The notes under the pieces were generated by a model that was not told the origin of the DNA, ran no database searches, and worked only from the letters and a program-made list of their open reading frames with translations. A stretch of DNA of 31,392 nucleotides, taken from NCBI GenBank assembly GCA_049323615.1, contig JBMOPD010000076.1, positions 1-31,392 of the forward strand, given 5' to 3'. The DNA is from JBMOPD01 sp049323615. Its GTDB lineage: Bacteria > Bacillota > Desulfotomaculia > Desulfotomaculales > Desulfocucumaceae. This document shows, piece after piece, positions 15,547-23,504 of the stretch; the first letter of the stretch is position 1; each line of letters opens with the position of its first letter. Made by a program: the position numbers and the translations under genes.

Positions 15547-15584
15547 AAACAACAGTGAGAGACCCGGTGGAGTCTCTCACTGTT
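15547..15584 (-). terminator. Terminator after dapA
   Basis: A 13-bp perfect stem AACAGTGAGAGAC/GTCTCTCACTGTT (15551-15563 and 15572-15584) with an 8-base loop starts five bases after the dapA stop and is followed on the minus strand by a short T-run. It closes the dapB-dpaAB-asd-dapG-dapA run. Confidence 0.85.
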
Positions 15585-15589
15585 TGCTT

Positions 15590-16483
15590 TTATATAAGCT
15601 TGAGTTCCGCCAGTGCCCCCTTGATTATTTCCTTTTCTGCGGCAGTGGCTTCAACCAGGGGCAGCCTGGGGGCGCCCACCTGCCAGCCCAGCAGGTTCAT
15701 GGCCGCCTTCACCGGTACGGGGTTGGTGGTTATGAACAGCCCCTTGAAAACGGGCATCAGCTGCAAGTGAATCTGGGCGGCCAAAGTGGTATTGCCGGTG
15801 GTAAACGCGTTTATCATCTGCTTAATCTGGGGACCCACCACATGCGACACCACGCTTACAACACCCCTTGCCCCCAGGGCCAGCATGGGCAGGGTGAAGG
15901 AGTCGTCCCCGCTGTAGATGGCAAAACTGTCGGGCAGGCTGCGGCGCAGATCGCTTACCTGGTCGATGCTTCCCGCCGCCTCCTTGATGGCGATAATGTT
16001 GGGAATTTGAGCCAGCCTGGCCACTGTGGCCGGAAGCAGGTTAACACCCGTGCGCCCCGGGATGTTGTATATCATCACCGGCAGGTGGGTGCTGGTGGCA
16101 ATTGCTTTAAAGTGCTGGTAAAGCCCTTCCTGGGATGGTTTATTGTAATAGGGGCATACCAGCATCACCCCGTCAACCCCCACCTTTTCGGCAGCCTGGG
16201 TCAGTTCTATGCTGGAGGCCGTACTGTTTCCGCCCGTGCCGGCGATAACCACCGCCTGGCCGCCCACCTCTTCCACCACAACCCTGAAGAGCTCGATTTT
16301 TTCTTCCTTTGTCAGGGTAGGTGATTCCCCGGTAGTTCCGCAAACCACCAGGCCGTCGGACCCCGATTGGGCCAGGTGGCGGGCCAGTTTTCTGACAACA
16401 TTGTAGTCCACCGCCATGTCCTTGCTGAAAGGGGTGATCATGGCGGTGATAACCCGCCCAAAGTCATTAGCCAAGACTTTCAC
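15590..16483 (-). CDS. dapA: 4-hydroxy-tetrahydrodipicolinate synthase
   Basis: The 297-residue aldolase-family enzyme condenses pyruvate with aspartate semialdehyde, the branch point to diaminopimelate, lysine and dipicolinate. GTTGESPTL is at 49-57, Tyr139 in YNIPGRTG and the Schiff-base Lys167 in IAIKEA. The chosen start is a GTG at 16483, but GGGAGG lies only a few bases before it; a TTG three codons in has a more usual spacing, so the start is uncertain by nine bases. It is last in the dap run, 45 bases after the aspartokinase. Confidence 0.95.
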   Translation of the reverse strand: MKVLANDFGRVITAMITPFSKDMAVDYNVVRKLARHLAQSGSDGLVVCGTTGESPTLTKEEKIELFRVVVEEVGGQAVVIAGTGGNSTASSIELTQAAEKVGVDGVMLVCPYYNKPSQEGLYQHFKAIATSTHLPVMIYNIPGRTGVNLLPATVARLAQIPNIIAIKEAAGSIDQVSDLRRSLPDSFAIYSGDDSFTLPMLALGARGVVSVVSHVVGPQIKQMINAFTTGNTTLAAQIHLQLMPVFKGLFITTNPVPVKAAMNLLGWQVGAPRLPLVEATAAEKEIIKGALAELKLI

Positions 16484-16528
16484 CTTCCTCCCGTTTAGTG
16501 GAATTTCGATCCTTTGACACCGGACTCT

Positions 16529-17755
16529 TCATTGGGCCATGGTGAACTGCCGGTGAAGGGCCCGCACCGCCTTTTCCATGTCATCCCTCTTAACCAGCAC
16601 CCAGATGGTGGTATAGGAGTCGTTTGACTGCAGAATCTGAACATCTTCCCTGGTCAGGGCCTCCACAATGGACGCCATAACTCCGGGAACCCCCGTCATG
16701 CCCGCACCCACCGCCGCCACCTTGGCGCAGCCGGTGGTTATTTCGGCTGTAAACCCGGTGTTCTCAAGAATCTGGGCGGCCTTTTCCCAGACGTCCTCCT
16801 TTACCGTAAAAACAACCATGCCGGGAAAAACATTGATGAAGTCAAGGCTGATGCCCGCCAGGGCCAGCCCCCTGAAAAGACGCCTTTTTTGCCTCAGCCC
16901 TTCCTCGCCCTCGTCCACTGCAATCTTAAACTGGGTCAGGCCGGGTATCTGGGTTATACCGGTAATGGTGCGGTCTCTGGTAATGTCTATGGTGCCTTTG
17001 TTCACCTCCCCGGTGCTGGTAACCAGGGTACCCGGAGCATCGCTGAAGGTGCATTTTACCCGCAGGGGTATATTCTTTTGCATCACAATCTCCACCGCCC
17101 TGGGATGTACTACTTTTGCCCCCTCATGGGCAAGCTGGCATATTTCGTCGTAGGTAACCATCTCTCTCGGCCTGGCGTCCTCCACAATGCGGGGGTCGGC
17201 AGTCATTATGCCTTCCACGTCTGTATAGATATCGACATACCGGGCGTCCAGGGCCACCCCCAGGGCCGCGGCGGTGGTGTCGCTGCCTCCCCGACCCAGG
17301 GTGGTTATTTCACCGTCCTGGGTGATGCCCTGGAAGCCGGTAACAATGACTATTTTCCCCTCTTTGGCGTGTTTCATTATATTGTCCGGCTTCACCTTCA
17401 GAATGCGGGCATCGTTAAAGCTATTGTCGGTGATTATGCCGGCCTGGGCCCCGGTCAGGCACACCGCCGGGTGGCCCATTCTCTGCAGTGTGGCCGCCAT
17501 CATGACCCCGGATATGATTTCCCCGCAGGACATGAGGAGGTCCATTTCCCGTGTGGCCGTCTCCCTGTTGGCCTGGCGGACGAAATTGATCAGGGTGTCG
17601 GTGGCAAAGGGATCCCCTGCCCTGCCTATGGCCGAAACCACCACCACCGGGATATAGCCCTCTTCTTTAACGGCAATGGCCTTCTTCGCCACCTTTTCCC
17701 GCAGTTCCTCGGTAACCAGCGAAGTTCCGCCGAATTTTTGCACGATGAATTTCAT
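16529..17755 (-). CDS. dapG: Aspartate kinase (DapG type)
   Basis: The 408-residue enzyme phosphorylates aspartate, the first step toward lysine, threonine, methionine and dipicolinate. KFGGTS is at 7-12, GRGGSDTTA follows in the kinase domain, and two ACT domains fill the C-terminus from about residue 265 (TGITQIPG and KVAAVGAGMTGVPG). Like Bacillus DapG, it lies between asd and dapA. The start ATG at 17755 is four bases after the asd stop, and its ribosome site GGGAGAG lies inside the end of asd, so translation is probably coupled. Feedback by diaminopimelate is known for Bacillus DapG; here it is inference. Confidence 0.93.
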   Translation of the reverse strand: MKFIVQKFGGTSLVTEELREKVAKKAIAVKEEGYIPVVVVSAIGRAGDPFATDTLINFVRQANRETATREMDLLMSCGEIISGVMMAATLQRMGHPAVCLTGAQAGIITDNSFNDARILKVKPDNIMKHAKEGKIVIVTGFQGITQDGEITTLGRGGSDTTAAALGVALDARYVDIYTDVEGIMTADPRIVEDARPREMVTYDEICQLAHEGAKVVHPRAVEIVMQKNIPLRVKCTFSDAPGTLVTSTGEVNKGTIDITRDRTITGITQIPGLTQFKIAVDEGEEGLRQKRRLFRGLALAGISLDFINVFPGMVVFTVKEDVWEKAAQILENTGFTAEITTGCAKVAAVGAGMTGVPGVMASIVEALTREDVQILQSNDSYTTIWVLVKRDDMEKAVRALHRQFTMAQ

Positions 17756-17759
17756 CTTT

Positions 17760-18779
17760 TTATCTCTCCCGCAGGCAACGGTATTTAATCAGCAGTTCGG
17801 CTATCTGTACGGCGTTTGTGGCCGCGCCCTTGCGGATCTGATCGGCCACCACCCAGATGTTCAGGCCCTTTTCAATGGAATTGTCCTCCCTGATGCGGCC
17901 CACAAACACCTCGTCCTTGTCCGAACAGAACAGGGGCATGGGATACTTCTTCTCGGCGGGGCTGTCAACGACCACCACTCCGGGGGCGGCCGCCAGTATT
18001 TTCCTGGCCTCATCGGCGGTCAGCTTCCGTCCGGTCTCGATATTGACGGACTCCGAGTGGCTGCGGTATACCGGCACACGCACTGTGGTGGCGGTAATAC
18101 CGATGGTATTGTCGTGCATTATCTTGTGCGTCTCCTTGACCATCTTCCACTCTTCCTTGGTATAATCCAGCTCCTGGAAGATGTCAATGTGCGGTATCAG
18201 GTTAAAGGCAATCTGGTAAGCAAATTTGCTGGGGGAATAACTTTCCCCGGCCAGGACCGCCCTGGTCTGGGCGGTAAGTTCCTCGATGCCCTCCTGGCCC
18301 GCGCCGGAAACAGCCTGATAGGTTGAAACAACCACTCTCTTGATTCCGGCCGCGTCGTGGATGGGCTTTAAGGCCACCACCATGATTATGGTGGAGCAGT
18401 TGGGGTTGGCGATTATTCCCTGGTGCCACTTGACGTCCTCCGGGTTGACTTCCGGGACCACCAGGGGCACTTCAGGGTTTAACCTGTAATTACTGCTGTT
18501 GTCAATTACCACGCAGCCGCGCTCCACCGCCGCCGGGCCGAATTCAAGGCTGGCCGCCCCCCCGGCAAAAAGTGCGACGTCCATATCATTAAAGCTGTCG
18601 GGGGTGGTCTCCTCAACGGTGTATGCCTGGCCCCGGAACATTATCTGCTTACCGGCCGAGCGCGATGTGGCGCAAAGTTTAAGCTTGCCCAGCGGAAATT
18701 TCCTTTCGTCAAGAACCTTGAGCAATTCGTGTCCCACGGCGCCGGATGCACCGACCACTACTACGTTGTAACCTGCCAA
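17760..18779 (-). CDS. asd: Aspartate-semialdehyde dehydrogenase
   Basis: The 339-residue enzyme reduces aspartyl phosphate with NADPH. GASGAVG (10-16) is the nucleotide-binding loop and NPNCST holds the catalytic Cys128. YQAVSGAGQEG and the late IKETHKI-like region (MVKETHKIMHDN) are normal for the family. The start is a TTG at 18779, preceded by GGGAGGGAGAG. It follows dpaB after a 79-base gap that contains a hairpin and precedes dapG by four bases. Confidence 0.95.
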   Translation of the reverse strand: MAGYNVVVVGASGAVGHELLKVLDERKFPLGKLKLCATSRSAGKQIMFRGQAYTVEETTPDSFNDMDVALFAGGAASLEFGPAAVERGCVVIDNSSNYRLNPEVPLVVPEVNPEDVKWHQGIIANPNCSTIIMVVALKPIHDAAGIKRVVVSTYQAVSGAGQEGIEELTAQTRAVLAGESYSPSKFAYQIAFNLIPHIDIFQELDYTKEEWKMVKETHKIMHDNTIGITATTVRVPVYRSHSESVNIETGRKLTADEARKILAAAPGVVVVDSPAEKKYPMPLFCSDKDEVFVGRIREDNSIEKGLNIWVVADQIRKGAATNAVQIAELLIKYRCLRER

Positions 18780-18823
18780 CAGTCTCTCCCTCCCATTACG
18801 TAAACTGATATAACCCAGGGTCA

Positions 18824-18853
18824 GGAATTAGGAATTGGGTAATTCCCAATTCC
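18824..18853. repeat. Short GAATT-word repeat with hairpin between dpaB and asd
   Basis: The 16-base word GGAATTAGGAATTGGG (18824-18839) recurs exactly at 25878-25893. Here its last nine bases pair with CCCAATTCC (18845-18853) around a five-base loop, giving a perfect 9-bp hairpin. There is no T-run, so it is probably a dispersed intergenic repeat rather than a terminator. Confidence 0.5.
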
Positions 18854-18858
18854 GGGAC

Positions 18859-19443
18859 CTAATATGCTATCAACACCGGCTGAATTTGCTTTCCCTCCAG
18901 GGCCAGCAGTATGGTATCCGCAATCAGGTCCATTTTGGCCTTCAGCGAGTTCGGCTTGCCGGCGGGATTGTCCTGTCCGAAAGGAACTACGAATATATTT
19001 TTGGTGTTTAACAACAAACCGATGTTTTTGGCGTTCAGTCCCAGCCCGTCGTTTGTGGAAAAGGCCAGCACCAGCGGGCGCTGGTTGCGCAGATGGGCCT
19101 TGGCAGCCATCAGGACGGGCGTGTCGGTAATGGCGCTGGCCAGCTTTGCCAGCGTGTTGCCGGTGCACGGGGCAATTACCATAACGTCAAACATCTTTTC
19201 GGGGCCTACCGGCTCGGCTCCCACTATGGAATTGATCGGCTCCCGGCCGGTAATCCTGGTAAGTTCGGACTTCCACTTTTCAGGGGACCCGTATCTGGAA
19301 ACTGTTTGGTCAACTGAGTAGCTTATTACAGGGTATAAATCCGCCCCTTCTTTTTTGAGGGATTCCATTTCCGGGAACATTTCGTCCAGAGTACAGTGAG
19401 AACCCGTCAGGGCAAAGCCTACTTTAACACCCTTTAAACGCAT
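18859..19443 (-). CDS. dpaB: Dipicolinate synthase subunit B
   Basis: The chosen ATG at 19443 gives 194 residues, near the 200 of Bacillus SpoVFB, and has GGAGGAGG nine bases upstream; the in-frame TTG at 19482 lacks a good site. The N-terminus MRLKGVKVGFALTGSHC is the flavoprotein-like fold of this family, followed by PCTGNTLAKLA and STNDGLG. With DpaA it oxidises dihydrodipicolinate to dipicolinic acid in the mother cell during sporulation; the product accumulates with calcium in the spore core. Its presence is strong evidence for an endospore former. Confidence 0.93.
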   Translation of the reverse strand: MRLKGVKVGFALTGSHCTLDEMFPEMESLKKEGADLYPVISYSVDQTVSRYGSPEKWKSELTRITGREPINSIVGAEPVGPEKMFDVMVIAPCTGNTLAKLASAITDTPVLMAAKAHLRNQRPLVLAFSTNDGLGLNAKNIGLLLNTKNIFVVPFGQDNPAGKPNSLKAKMDLIADTILLALEGKQIQPVLIAY

Positions 19444-19478
19444 CAGAAAAGGCCTCCTCCGGAGCGAAGGCAGAAAAC

Positions 19479-20369
19479 TCAACGGAGGGCCAGCTCTTCC
19501 ATCAATATCCGCGGGACCACTTCGGCCAGAATTTCACCGGCTGTCCGGGGAGCCACCTTGCCGGGCAGGCCGGGCGCCAGGATGGCTCTTATGCCCAGTC
19601 TTTCGGCTGCTTTAAAATCGGTGCCGCCCGGTGAGGATGCCAGGTCGATGATCAGCGCCGCCGGTGAAACCCGGCTCAGCACCCGCTGATCAAGTACCAT
19701 TGCCGGCACAGTGTTGAACAAAAAGTCGGCGCCGGCGGCCTGGGCCTCAAAAGTTGGAAAATCAACCGACTCCAGCCCCATCTCCACCGCCCTGGCCCTT
19801 TGGGCGGGATTCCTGGCCACCACCGTGGTCTTTGAACTCAGCGCCGCCAGCTTGCGGGCCAGGGTTATACCGGTTCTTCCGAAGCCCAGTACGAAAGACC
19901 TGCTGCCGTGAATGGTGATGGTGGAATGTTCCATAGCCAGTTGAATGGCGCCTTCGGCGGAGGGAATGGAGTTGAGAATGGCCACCTCGTCCAGCTTCAT
20001 TACTTCAACCAGCCGGAGACCGCATTGGCTTACCATTTCAATAAGGTTTTTCCTGGCCACACCTGTCAGCACCGGGGTTCCCGGAGGCAGGCGGGACAGC
20101 AGTTCCCCTGAAAGCACCAGCGGCCGGTCGGAAAAAGCCGTGTATAGTTCCCCCCGGTCATTGATACCGGGCACGGGCAGTATTACGGCCTTAGCTCCTG
20201 CCAACCCTGACGGTATATCCGGACATATGCCGATACCTTTACAGCATTCCACCGGCAGTCCCACTACCCTGACCAGGGCCCCGGCATCGGCCAGACGCCG
20301 GGCCAGTATAACCTCCCTGGTGTCACCGCCCAGCACGGCCACCACTACCCCTTTAAAATAAGGCTGCAT
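19479..20369 (-). CDS. dpaA: Dipicolinate synthase subunit A
   Basis: The 296-residue protein has two Rossmann-like regions: VVVAVLGGDTREVILARRL at the N-terminus and VLGFGRTGITLARKL near 160, with SSPGGTDF toward the end. This matches SpoVFA. It works with DpaB. GAGGAGGG lies about 13 bases before the ATG at 20369, slightly long. In Bacillus the pair is driven by sigma-K. The 89-base gap before it has a CATATATTG hexamer-like element near 20415 that only partly fits a sigma-K -10, so transcription may simply continue from dapB. Confidence 0.93.
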   Translation of the reverse strand: MQPYFKGVVVAVLGGDTREVILARRLADAGALVRVVGLPVECCKGIGICPDIPSGLAGAKAVILPVPGINDRGELYTAFSDRPLVLSGELLSRLPPGTPVLTGVARKNLIEMVSQCGLRLVEVMKLDEVAILNSIPSAEGAIQLAMEHSTITIHGSRSFVLGFGRTGITLARKLAALSSKTTVVARNPAQRARAVEMGLESVDFPTFEAQAAGADFLFNTVPAMVLDQRVLSRVSPAALIIDLASSPGGTDFKAAERLGIRAILAPGLPGKVAPRTAGEILAEVVPRILMEELALR

Positions 20370-20458
20370 AAACTGAAAAAGACCCTCCTCTGCCTTCGCG
20401 CATTTTACATCAATATATGAACCGGCCGGTGAGGAGGTTACTGATAGACGATGAACCG

Positions 20459-21274
20459 TCAGGCGGTGCTGTTTTTTTCAAATACAATATTTTCCAGACC
20501 GTAAACCATGTCCGAAAGCTCCATTACCTTGCGGACCGCCAGCAGCACACCGGGAACAAAGGATTCCCTGGATATGGAATCATGCCTGATGGTCAGGGTC
20601 TGCCCCAGGCCGCCGAAAATAATCTCCTGGTGGGCCATCATTCCCGGCAGGCGGACACTGTGAATCCTTATGCCGTCTTCAAATTTTGCCCCCCGGGCGC
20701 CTACCAGTTTTTCTATTTCAGCGGTATGGCACTGCCGGAAACTGCCCCGGCTCTGATTGATCAACTCGGCCGTTTTGACCGCCGTCCCGGAGGGGGCATC
20801 AATTTTTCTGTCATGGTGCAGCTCGATAATTTCCACGTGGGGGAAATATTTACATGCCTCGGAGGCAAACTTCATCATCAAAACCGCGCCGATGGCAAAG
20901 TTGGGAGCCACTATACACCCGACCTTAAAGCGGGAAGCCATTTCCCTTAGATCATCCAGCTGGCTGGAACTCATCCCGGTCGTGCCCACCACGGGCCGCA
21001 CCCGCCGTTCCAGCGCCGCGCAGATATTTTTGTACACCGATTCCGGGGTGGAAAAATCCACCATCACGTCCGGCCTCAAATCATCCAGGGTCCTTTTCAG
21101 GCCGGAGCGGACCGCAATACCCACTTCCCCAGTTTCCATCAAAATTCCCATGTCGGTTCCTTCGGCGTAGGGGTCCACCGCCCCCACCAGTTCGGTGTCC
21201 TCGGCATGCCAGATGGCCCGTGAAATTTCACGCCCCATCCGGCCGGCCGCACCGCTGACCACAACCTTAATCAT
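20459..21274 (-). CDS. dapB: 4-hydroxy-tetrahydrodipicolinate reductase
   Basis: The protein (271 residues from the chosen start) begins MIKVVVSGAAGRMG, the family's NAD(P)H-binding N-terminus, and contains VGTTG, APNFAIGAVLMMKFA and the catalytic ELHHDRKIDAPSGTA. It produces tetrahydrodipicolinate for diaminopimelate synthesis. An in-frame GTG at 21289 would add five residues, and the strong AAGGAGGG site lies 18 bases before that, too far for either start, so the exact start is unsure. It opens the dap-dpa run, following a sigma-A-like promoter, and is not beside dpaA in Bacillus. Confidence 0.94.
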   Translation of the reverse strand: MIKVVVSGAAGRMGREISRAIWHAEDTELVGAVDPYAEGTDMGILMETGEVGIAVRSGLKRTLDDLRPDVMVDFSTPESVYKNICAALERRVRPVVGTTGMSSSQLDDLREMASRFKVGCIVAPNFAIGAVLMMKFASEACKYFPHVEIIELHHDRKIDAPSGTAVKTAELINQSRGSFRQCHTAEIEKLVGARGAKFEDGIRIHSVRLPGMMAHQEIIFGGLGQTLTIRHDSISRESFVPGVLLAVRKVMELSDMVYGLENIVFEKNSTA

Positions 21275-21369
21275 ATACCCCGGGCGCACATTTGTCAGCC
21301 CCGTGACCCTCCTTTTAAAAAGCCGTCCAGCCTTTTTATAAGGTATTGCTAGTAAGGTAGTTAACCTCT

Positions 21370-21398
21370 ATTTTTATATATCACCAACAATATGTCAA
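21370..21398 (-). promoter_or_regulatory. Sigma-A-type promoter for dapB-dpaAB-asd-dapG-dapA
   Basis: A perfect -35 TTGACA (21393-21398, minus strand) is followed at 16-17 bases by TAAAAA/AAAAAT (21370-21376), a weak -10 in a very AT-rich stretch. It lies immediately after the terminator of the upstream small ORF and about 100 bases before dapB. No lysine riboswitch core is recognised in the short leader. Confidence 0.6.
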
Positions 21399-21441
21399 GA
21401 AAAAATAAGGCTGCATACCTGTATACTTGAACGCCAGCCTT
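21399..21441 (-). terminator. Terminator after the 56-codon ORF
   Basis: Stem AAGGCTG/CAGCCTT (21407-21413 and 21435-21441), 7 bp with a 21-base loop, followed on the minus strand by a T-rich run (21399-21406). It begins two bases after the small ORF stop and directly precedes the dapB promoter. Confidence 0.7.
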
Positions 21442-21442
21442 T

Positions 21443-21613
21443 TTATGGATCCGCCGAGCTGTGCCTCGTATCATGAACAATTACACCTCTGTCCGACCGG
21501 CACTTGAATTCCGCCGAGGGACAGCCGGTTTTGCCGGTCAATATGAAATACCTGCTTCTCTGGGCCCGGTAATTGAATTTTACCGGTTCCCTGCCGGGTT
21601 TAAAATTATCCAC
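21443..21613 (-). CDS. Hypothetical 56-residue protein, unrecognised
   Basis: This frame runs from GTG at 21613 to TAA at 21443-21445. An AAGGAG site lies ten bases before the GTG; an ATG three codons earlier (21622) has the same site at only one base, so GTG is preferred. A terminator follows immediately, and the 54-base gap to the upstream peptidase suggests co-transcription. The product begins MDNFKPGREPVKFNYRAQ and is basic, with the centre RYFILTGKTGCPSAEFKC containing two cysteines (31 and 38). There is no membrane segment or signal peptide. I do not recognise a family. Evidence is start site, open frame and terminator only. Confidence 0.5.
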   Translation of the reverse strand: MDNFKPGREPVKFNYRAQRSRYFILTGKTGCPSAEFKCRSDRGVIVHDTRHSSADP

Positions 21614-21667
21614 CTGGATCATGCTCCTTGTTAATATTCTATACCGCCCCGAAGTGATCCTGCCTGA

Positions 21668-22723
21668 TCACTCCACCGTGCGCCACCCCTGTTTGATTAT
21701 GTCCACGTCAATCTGACTTTCTCCGTTATGCAGTCTCTTTTCCACTACCCCGGAATAGATAAAATAGTCACAGCCATACTGTGATTCCACCACTCCGGCC
21801 GGGACATCAAACTCTCTGCGGTGGCCGGTGGAAATAATATCCCTGGGATCAAAGGGTTCGGCCAGGTTAAATTCCCTGGCAAAATCGTCGTACAGCGCCC
21901 AGATTATCCTTTCCAGTTCCTTGTCCGGGTAAGAGACCGGCAGCCCGATATCCTCCGCCGCTTCCCGGCGGGTTATGGTGTAGTTGTGGGCGTAAAGCTT
22001 TTCCGTCAGGTTGTCCACAATCTTCCCTTCATTCTCGGTACACAGGCGGCATTTCCTCAGCCCCAGCAGCTTGTTGGCCAGCGAACGGATCAGCAGGTAG
22101 TTCCTGTGCACATTCCCCAGGGCCAGAGGGTGAATTTTCTCCGCCAGTATGGAGAAAACCCGCGACATGGCGTCAACGTCCAGGCTGGCCGTTTCACCGG
22201 CCAGCGCCAGGTAGGAGTACACATCCTCGATGTTGACCGGAATCCTGGCCGATGGATTGTACGGATCCTGGGGATTATAAGCATTTATCACGCTGGGGTC
22301 AATGGGACCCAGCTCGCCCATCACTCCCATCACTATTTCATCGGCGCCCAGGCACAGCAGGGTGCCTGCGCTGTATGACCGGAAGGGAACCAGCACGCAG
22401 AACTCCGGGGTATACTCCCGGATGAGATGCACCAGGCGCCAGGGCGTGATTACATCCCCGCCCCTGGTATATAAAAAAAGGTCTATGCGCCGCCGGTCGG
22501 GCAGCATTTCCAGTTGCCGGTAAAAAACCGGCACCACATCGGGAGCGATACGGGTGCTTAAATTTTCCCGGTCACCCGTTATGTAGCAAATTACCGCCGA
22601 ATCCCGCCGCCTGCCTATCTCTCTGATCAATTCTATTCTGTGCTGTCTGGCCATGTTGTCCACCGTCCCGCTTCCAGTACGAAAAATTATCGGCAGATTA
22701 TCTTTATTATTACCAGACATCAA
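21668..22723 (-). CDS. Clp-fold serine peptidase, SDH/SppA-like family
   Basis: The 351-residue protein has a Clp/crotonase-type serine peptidase fold as in the serine dehydrogenase proteinase family: LFLYTRGGDVITPW (84-95), SYSAGTLLCLGADEIVMG (116-133) with likely nucleophile Ser118, and GELGPIDPSV (136-145). It has no signal peptide and no membrane helix, so it is probably cytoplasmic. A CRLC pair lies about residue 223. The start is uncertain: a TTG-ATG pair at 22723/22720 has only a weak site (GGCGG). It is not part of the Bacillus version of this locus. Substrate unknown; proteolytic activity is assumed from the fold. Confidence 0.78.
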   Translation of the reverse strand: MMSGNNKDNLPIIFRTGSGTVDNMARQHRIELIREIGRRRDSAVICYITGDRENLSTRIAPDVVPVFYRQLEMLPDRRRIDLFLYTRGGDVITPWRLVHLIREYTPEFCVLVPFRSYSAGTLLCLGADEIVMGVMGELGPIDPSVINAYNPQDPYNPSARIPVNIEDVYSYLALAGETASLDVDAMSRVFSILAEKIHPLALGNVHRNYLLIRSLANKLLGLRKCRLCTENEGKIVDNLTEKLYAHNYTITRREAAEDIGLPVSYPDKELERIIWALYDDFAREFNLAEPFDPRDIISTGHRREFDVPAGVVESQYGCDYFIYSGVVEKRLHNGESQIDVDIIKQGWRTVE

Positions 22724-22744
22724 CCGCCAGTTTCGTATTTTTTT

Positions 22745-22771
22745 GAAATAAAAATACCGCTTGCGCGGTAC
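22745..22771 (-). terminator. Terminator after ymxH
   Basis: A perfect 6-bp stem TACCGC/GCGGTA (22755-22760 and 22765-22770) with a four-base loop is followed on the minus strand by TTTTTATTTC. It lies between ymxH and the serine peptidase. Confidence 0.75.
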
Positions 22772-22789
22772 TTTGCGGAATTTAAAATA

Positions 22790-23059
22790 TTACACCATGT
22801 ATCTCCTGAAATTCAGGTTGGTTTGGTCCAGGTCAACGATTATAATCTCGTGGCCTATCTTTTTCACCGACTCCCAGGGTATAACCATGTGCTGCCTGTC
22901 CACCCAGAAATTAATCATGTTGCTCTTCCTGGGTATTATTAGGGAGGTTATCTTCCCGGATTCGGGGTCGATCACCATATCGCTCTCCCCCACCACACCG
23001 AGCCTTGCCCCATCATATATATTGATAATTTCCTTTCCCGCCAGTTCAACCATGCGCAC
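22790..23059 (-). CDS. ymxH: YlmC/YmxH family sporulation protein (PRC-barrel)
   Basis: The 89-residue protein begins MRMVELAGKEIINIYDGARLG and contains VIDPESGKITSLIIP and a basic/aromatic middle ending in VIPWESVKKIGHEIIIVDL, the PRC-barrel pattern of YlmC/YmxH. The start is a GTG at 23059 six bases after GGGGGGA; an ATG two codons later is an alternative. In Bacillus ymxH lies between mlpA and spoVFA, the same neighbourhood. Function is unclear; family members are linked with sporulation by distribution and expression. Confidence 0.9.
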   Translation of the reverse strand: MRMVELAGKEIINIYDGARLGVVGESDMVIDPESGKITSLIIPRKSNMINFWVDRQHMVIPWESVKKIGHEIIIVDLDQTNLNFRRYMV

Positions 23060-23078
23060 TGAGGATCCCCCCGCTCAT

Positions 23079-23414
23079 TTAGAATTTGTTGCGAAGCTTA
23101 AATAACCTGATCACAAAGGGCTGAATAATGGCCAAGGTAAAGGAAACAGCCGCCAGAGGCTCCAGCCCGATCTTGAAAACTTCCACCTTTTTCGGAACAC
23201 TCAGCTCCATGAAAGAAAACAGCATGACCAGGGAAAGGTAAATGCCTCCGGCCGTTCCAATCAGTCCGGTCAAGGCTTCCGATAGCGGTGAAGGCTTGGT
23301 TTCCGACCCATCCCAGGCCCTCTCCCTGATCGCCATGTTTTGCACCCTCTGCCTGACGGAAAGCGTCAGCAAGGCAAGAACCACCAGAGTAAAAATAAAA
23401 ACCGGACTAAACAT
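23079..23414 (-). CDS. Three-helix membrane protein, unknown
   Basis: The 111-residue protein has hydrophobic segments at about 3-20, 49-69 and 84-104. A 28-residue charged loop follows the first, and the C-terminus is basic (RLFKLRNKF), suggesting it is cytoplasmic. GGGGGTGA precedes the ATG at 23414. It lies between mlpA and ymxH and ends 19 bases before ymxH, so the two are probably co-transcribed. I do not recognise the family. It is absent from the Bacillus subtilis order as I know it. Confidence 0.75.
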   Translation of the reverse strand: MFSPVFIFTLVVLALLTLSVRQRVQNMAIRERAWDGSETKPSPLSEALTGLIGTAGGIYLSLVMLFSFMELSVPKKVEVFKIGLEPLAAVSFTLAIIQPFVIRLFKLRNKF

Positions 23415-23447
23415 TATTAATCACCCCCGCTAGAATTATATTGGGCG

Positions 23448-23476
23448 ATAATGTCATTTATGCCAGTAAAATGCAA
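23448..23476 (-). promoter_or_regulatory. Candidate promoter for the membrane protein and ymxH
   Basis: On the minus strand TTGCAT (23471-23476), a 17-base spacer and CATTAT (23448-23453) lie 35 bases before the membrane-protein start, in the 90-base gap after mlpA. Each box matches at four positions. Confidence 0.35.
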
Positions 23477-23504
23477 GCTATTGACCAGGAATCCCGCTCT
23501 TAAG

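Noticed and set aside
21290..21442. Lysine riboswitch upstream of dapB
   Set aside because: The leader from the promoter is only about 100 bases and lacks the long multi-helix core expected of this class.
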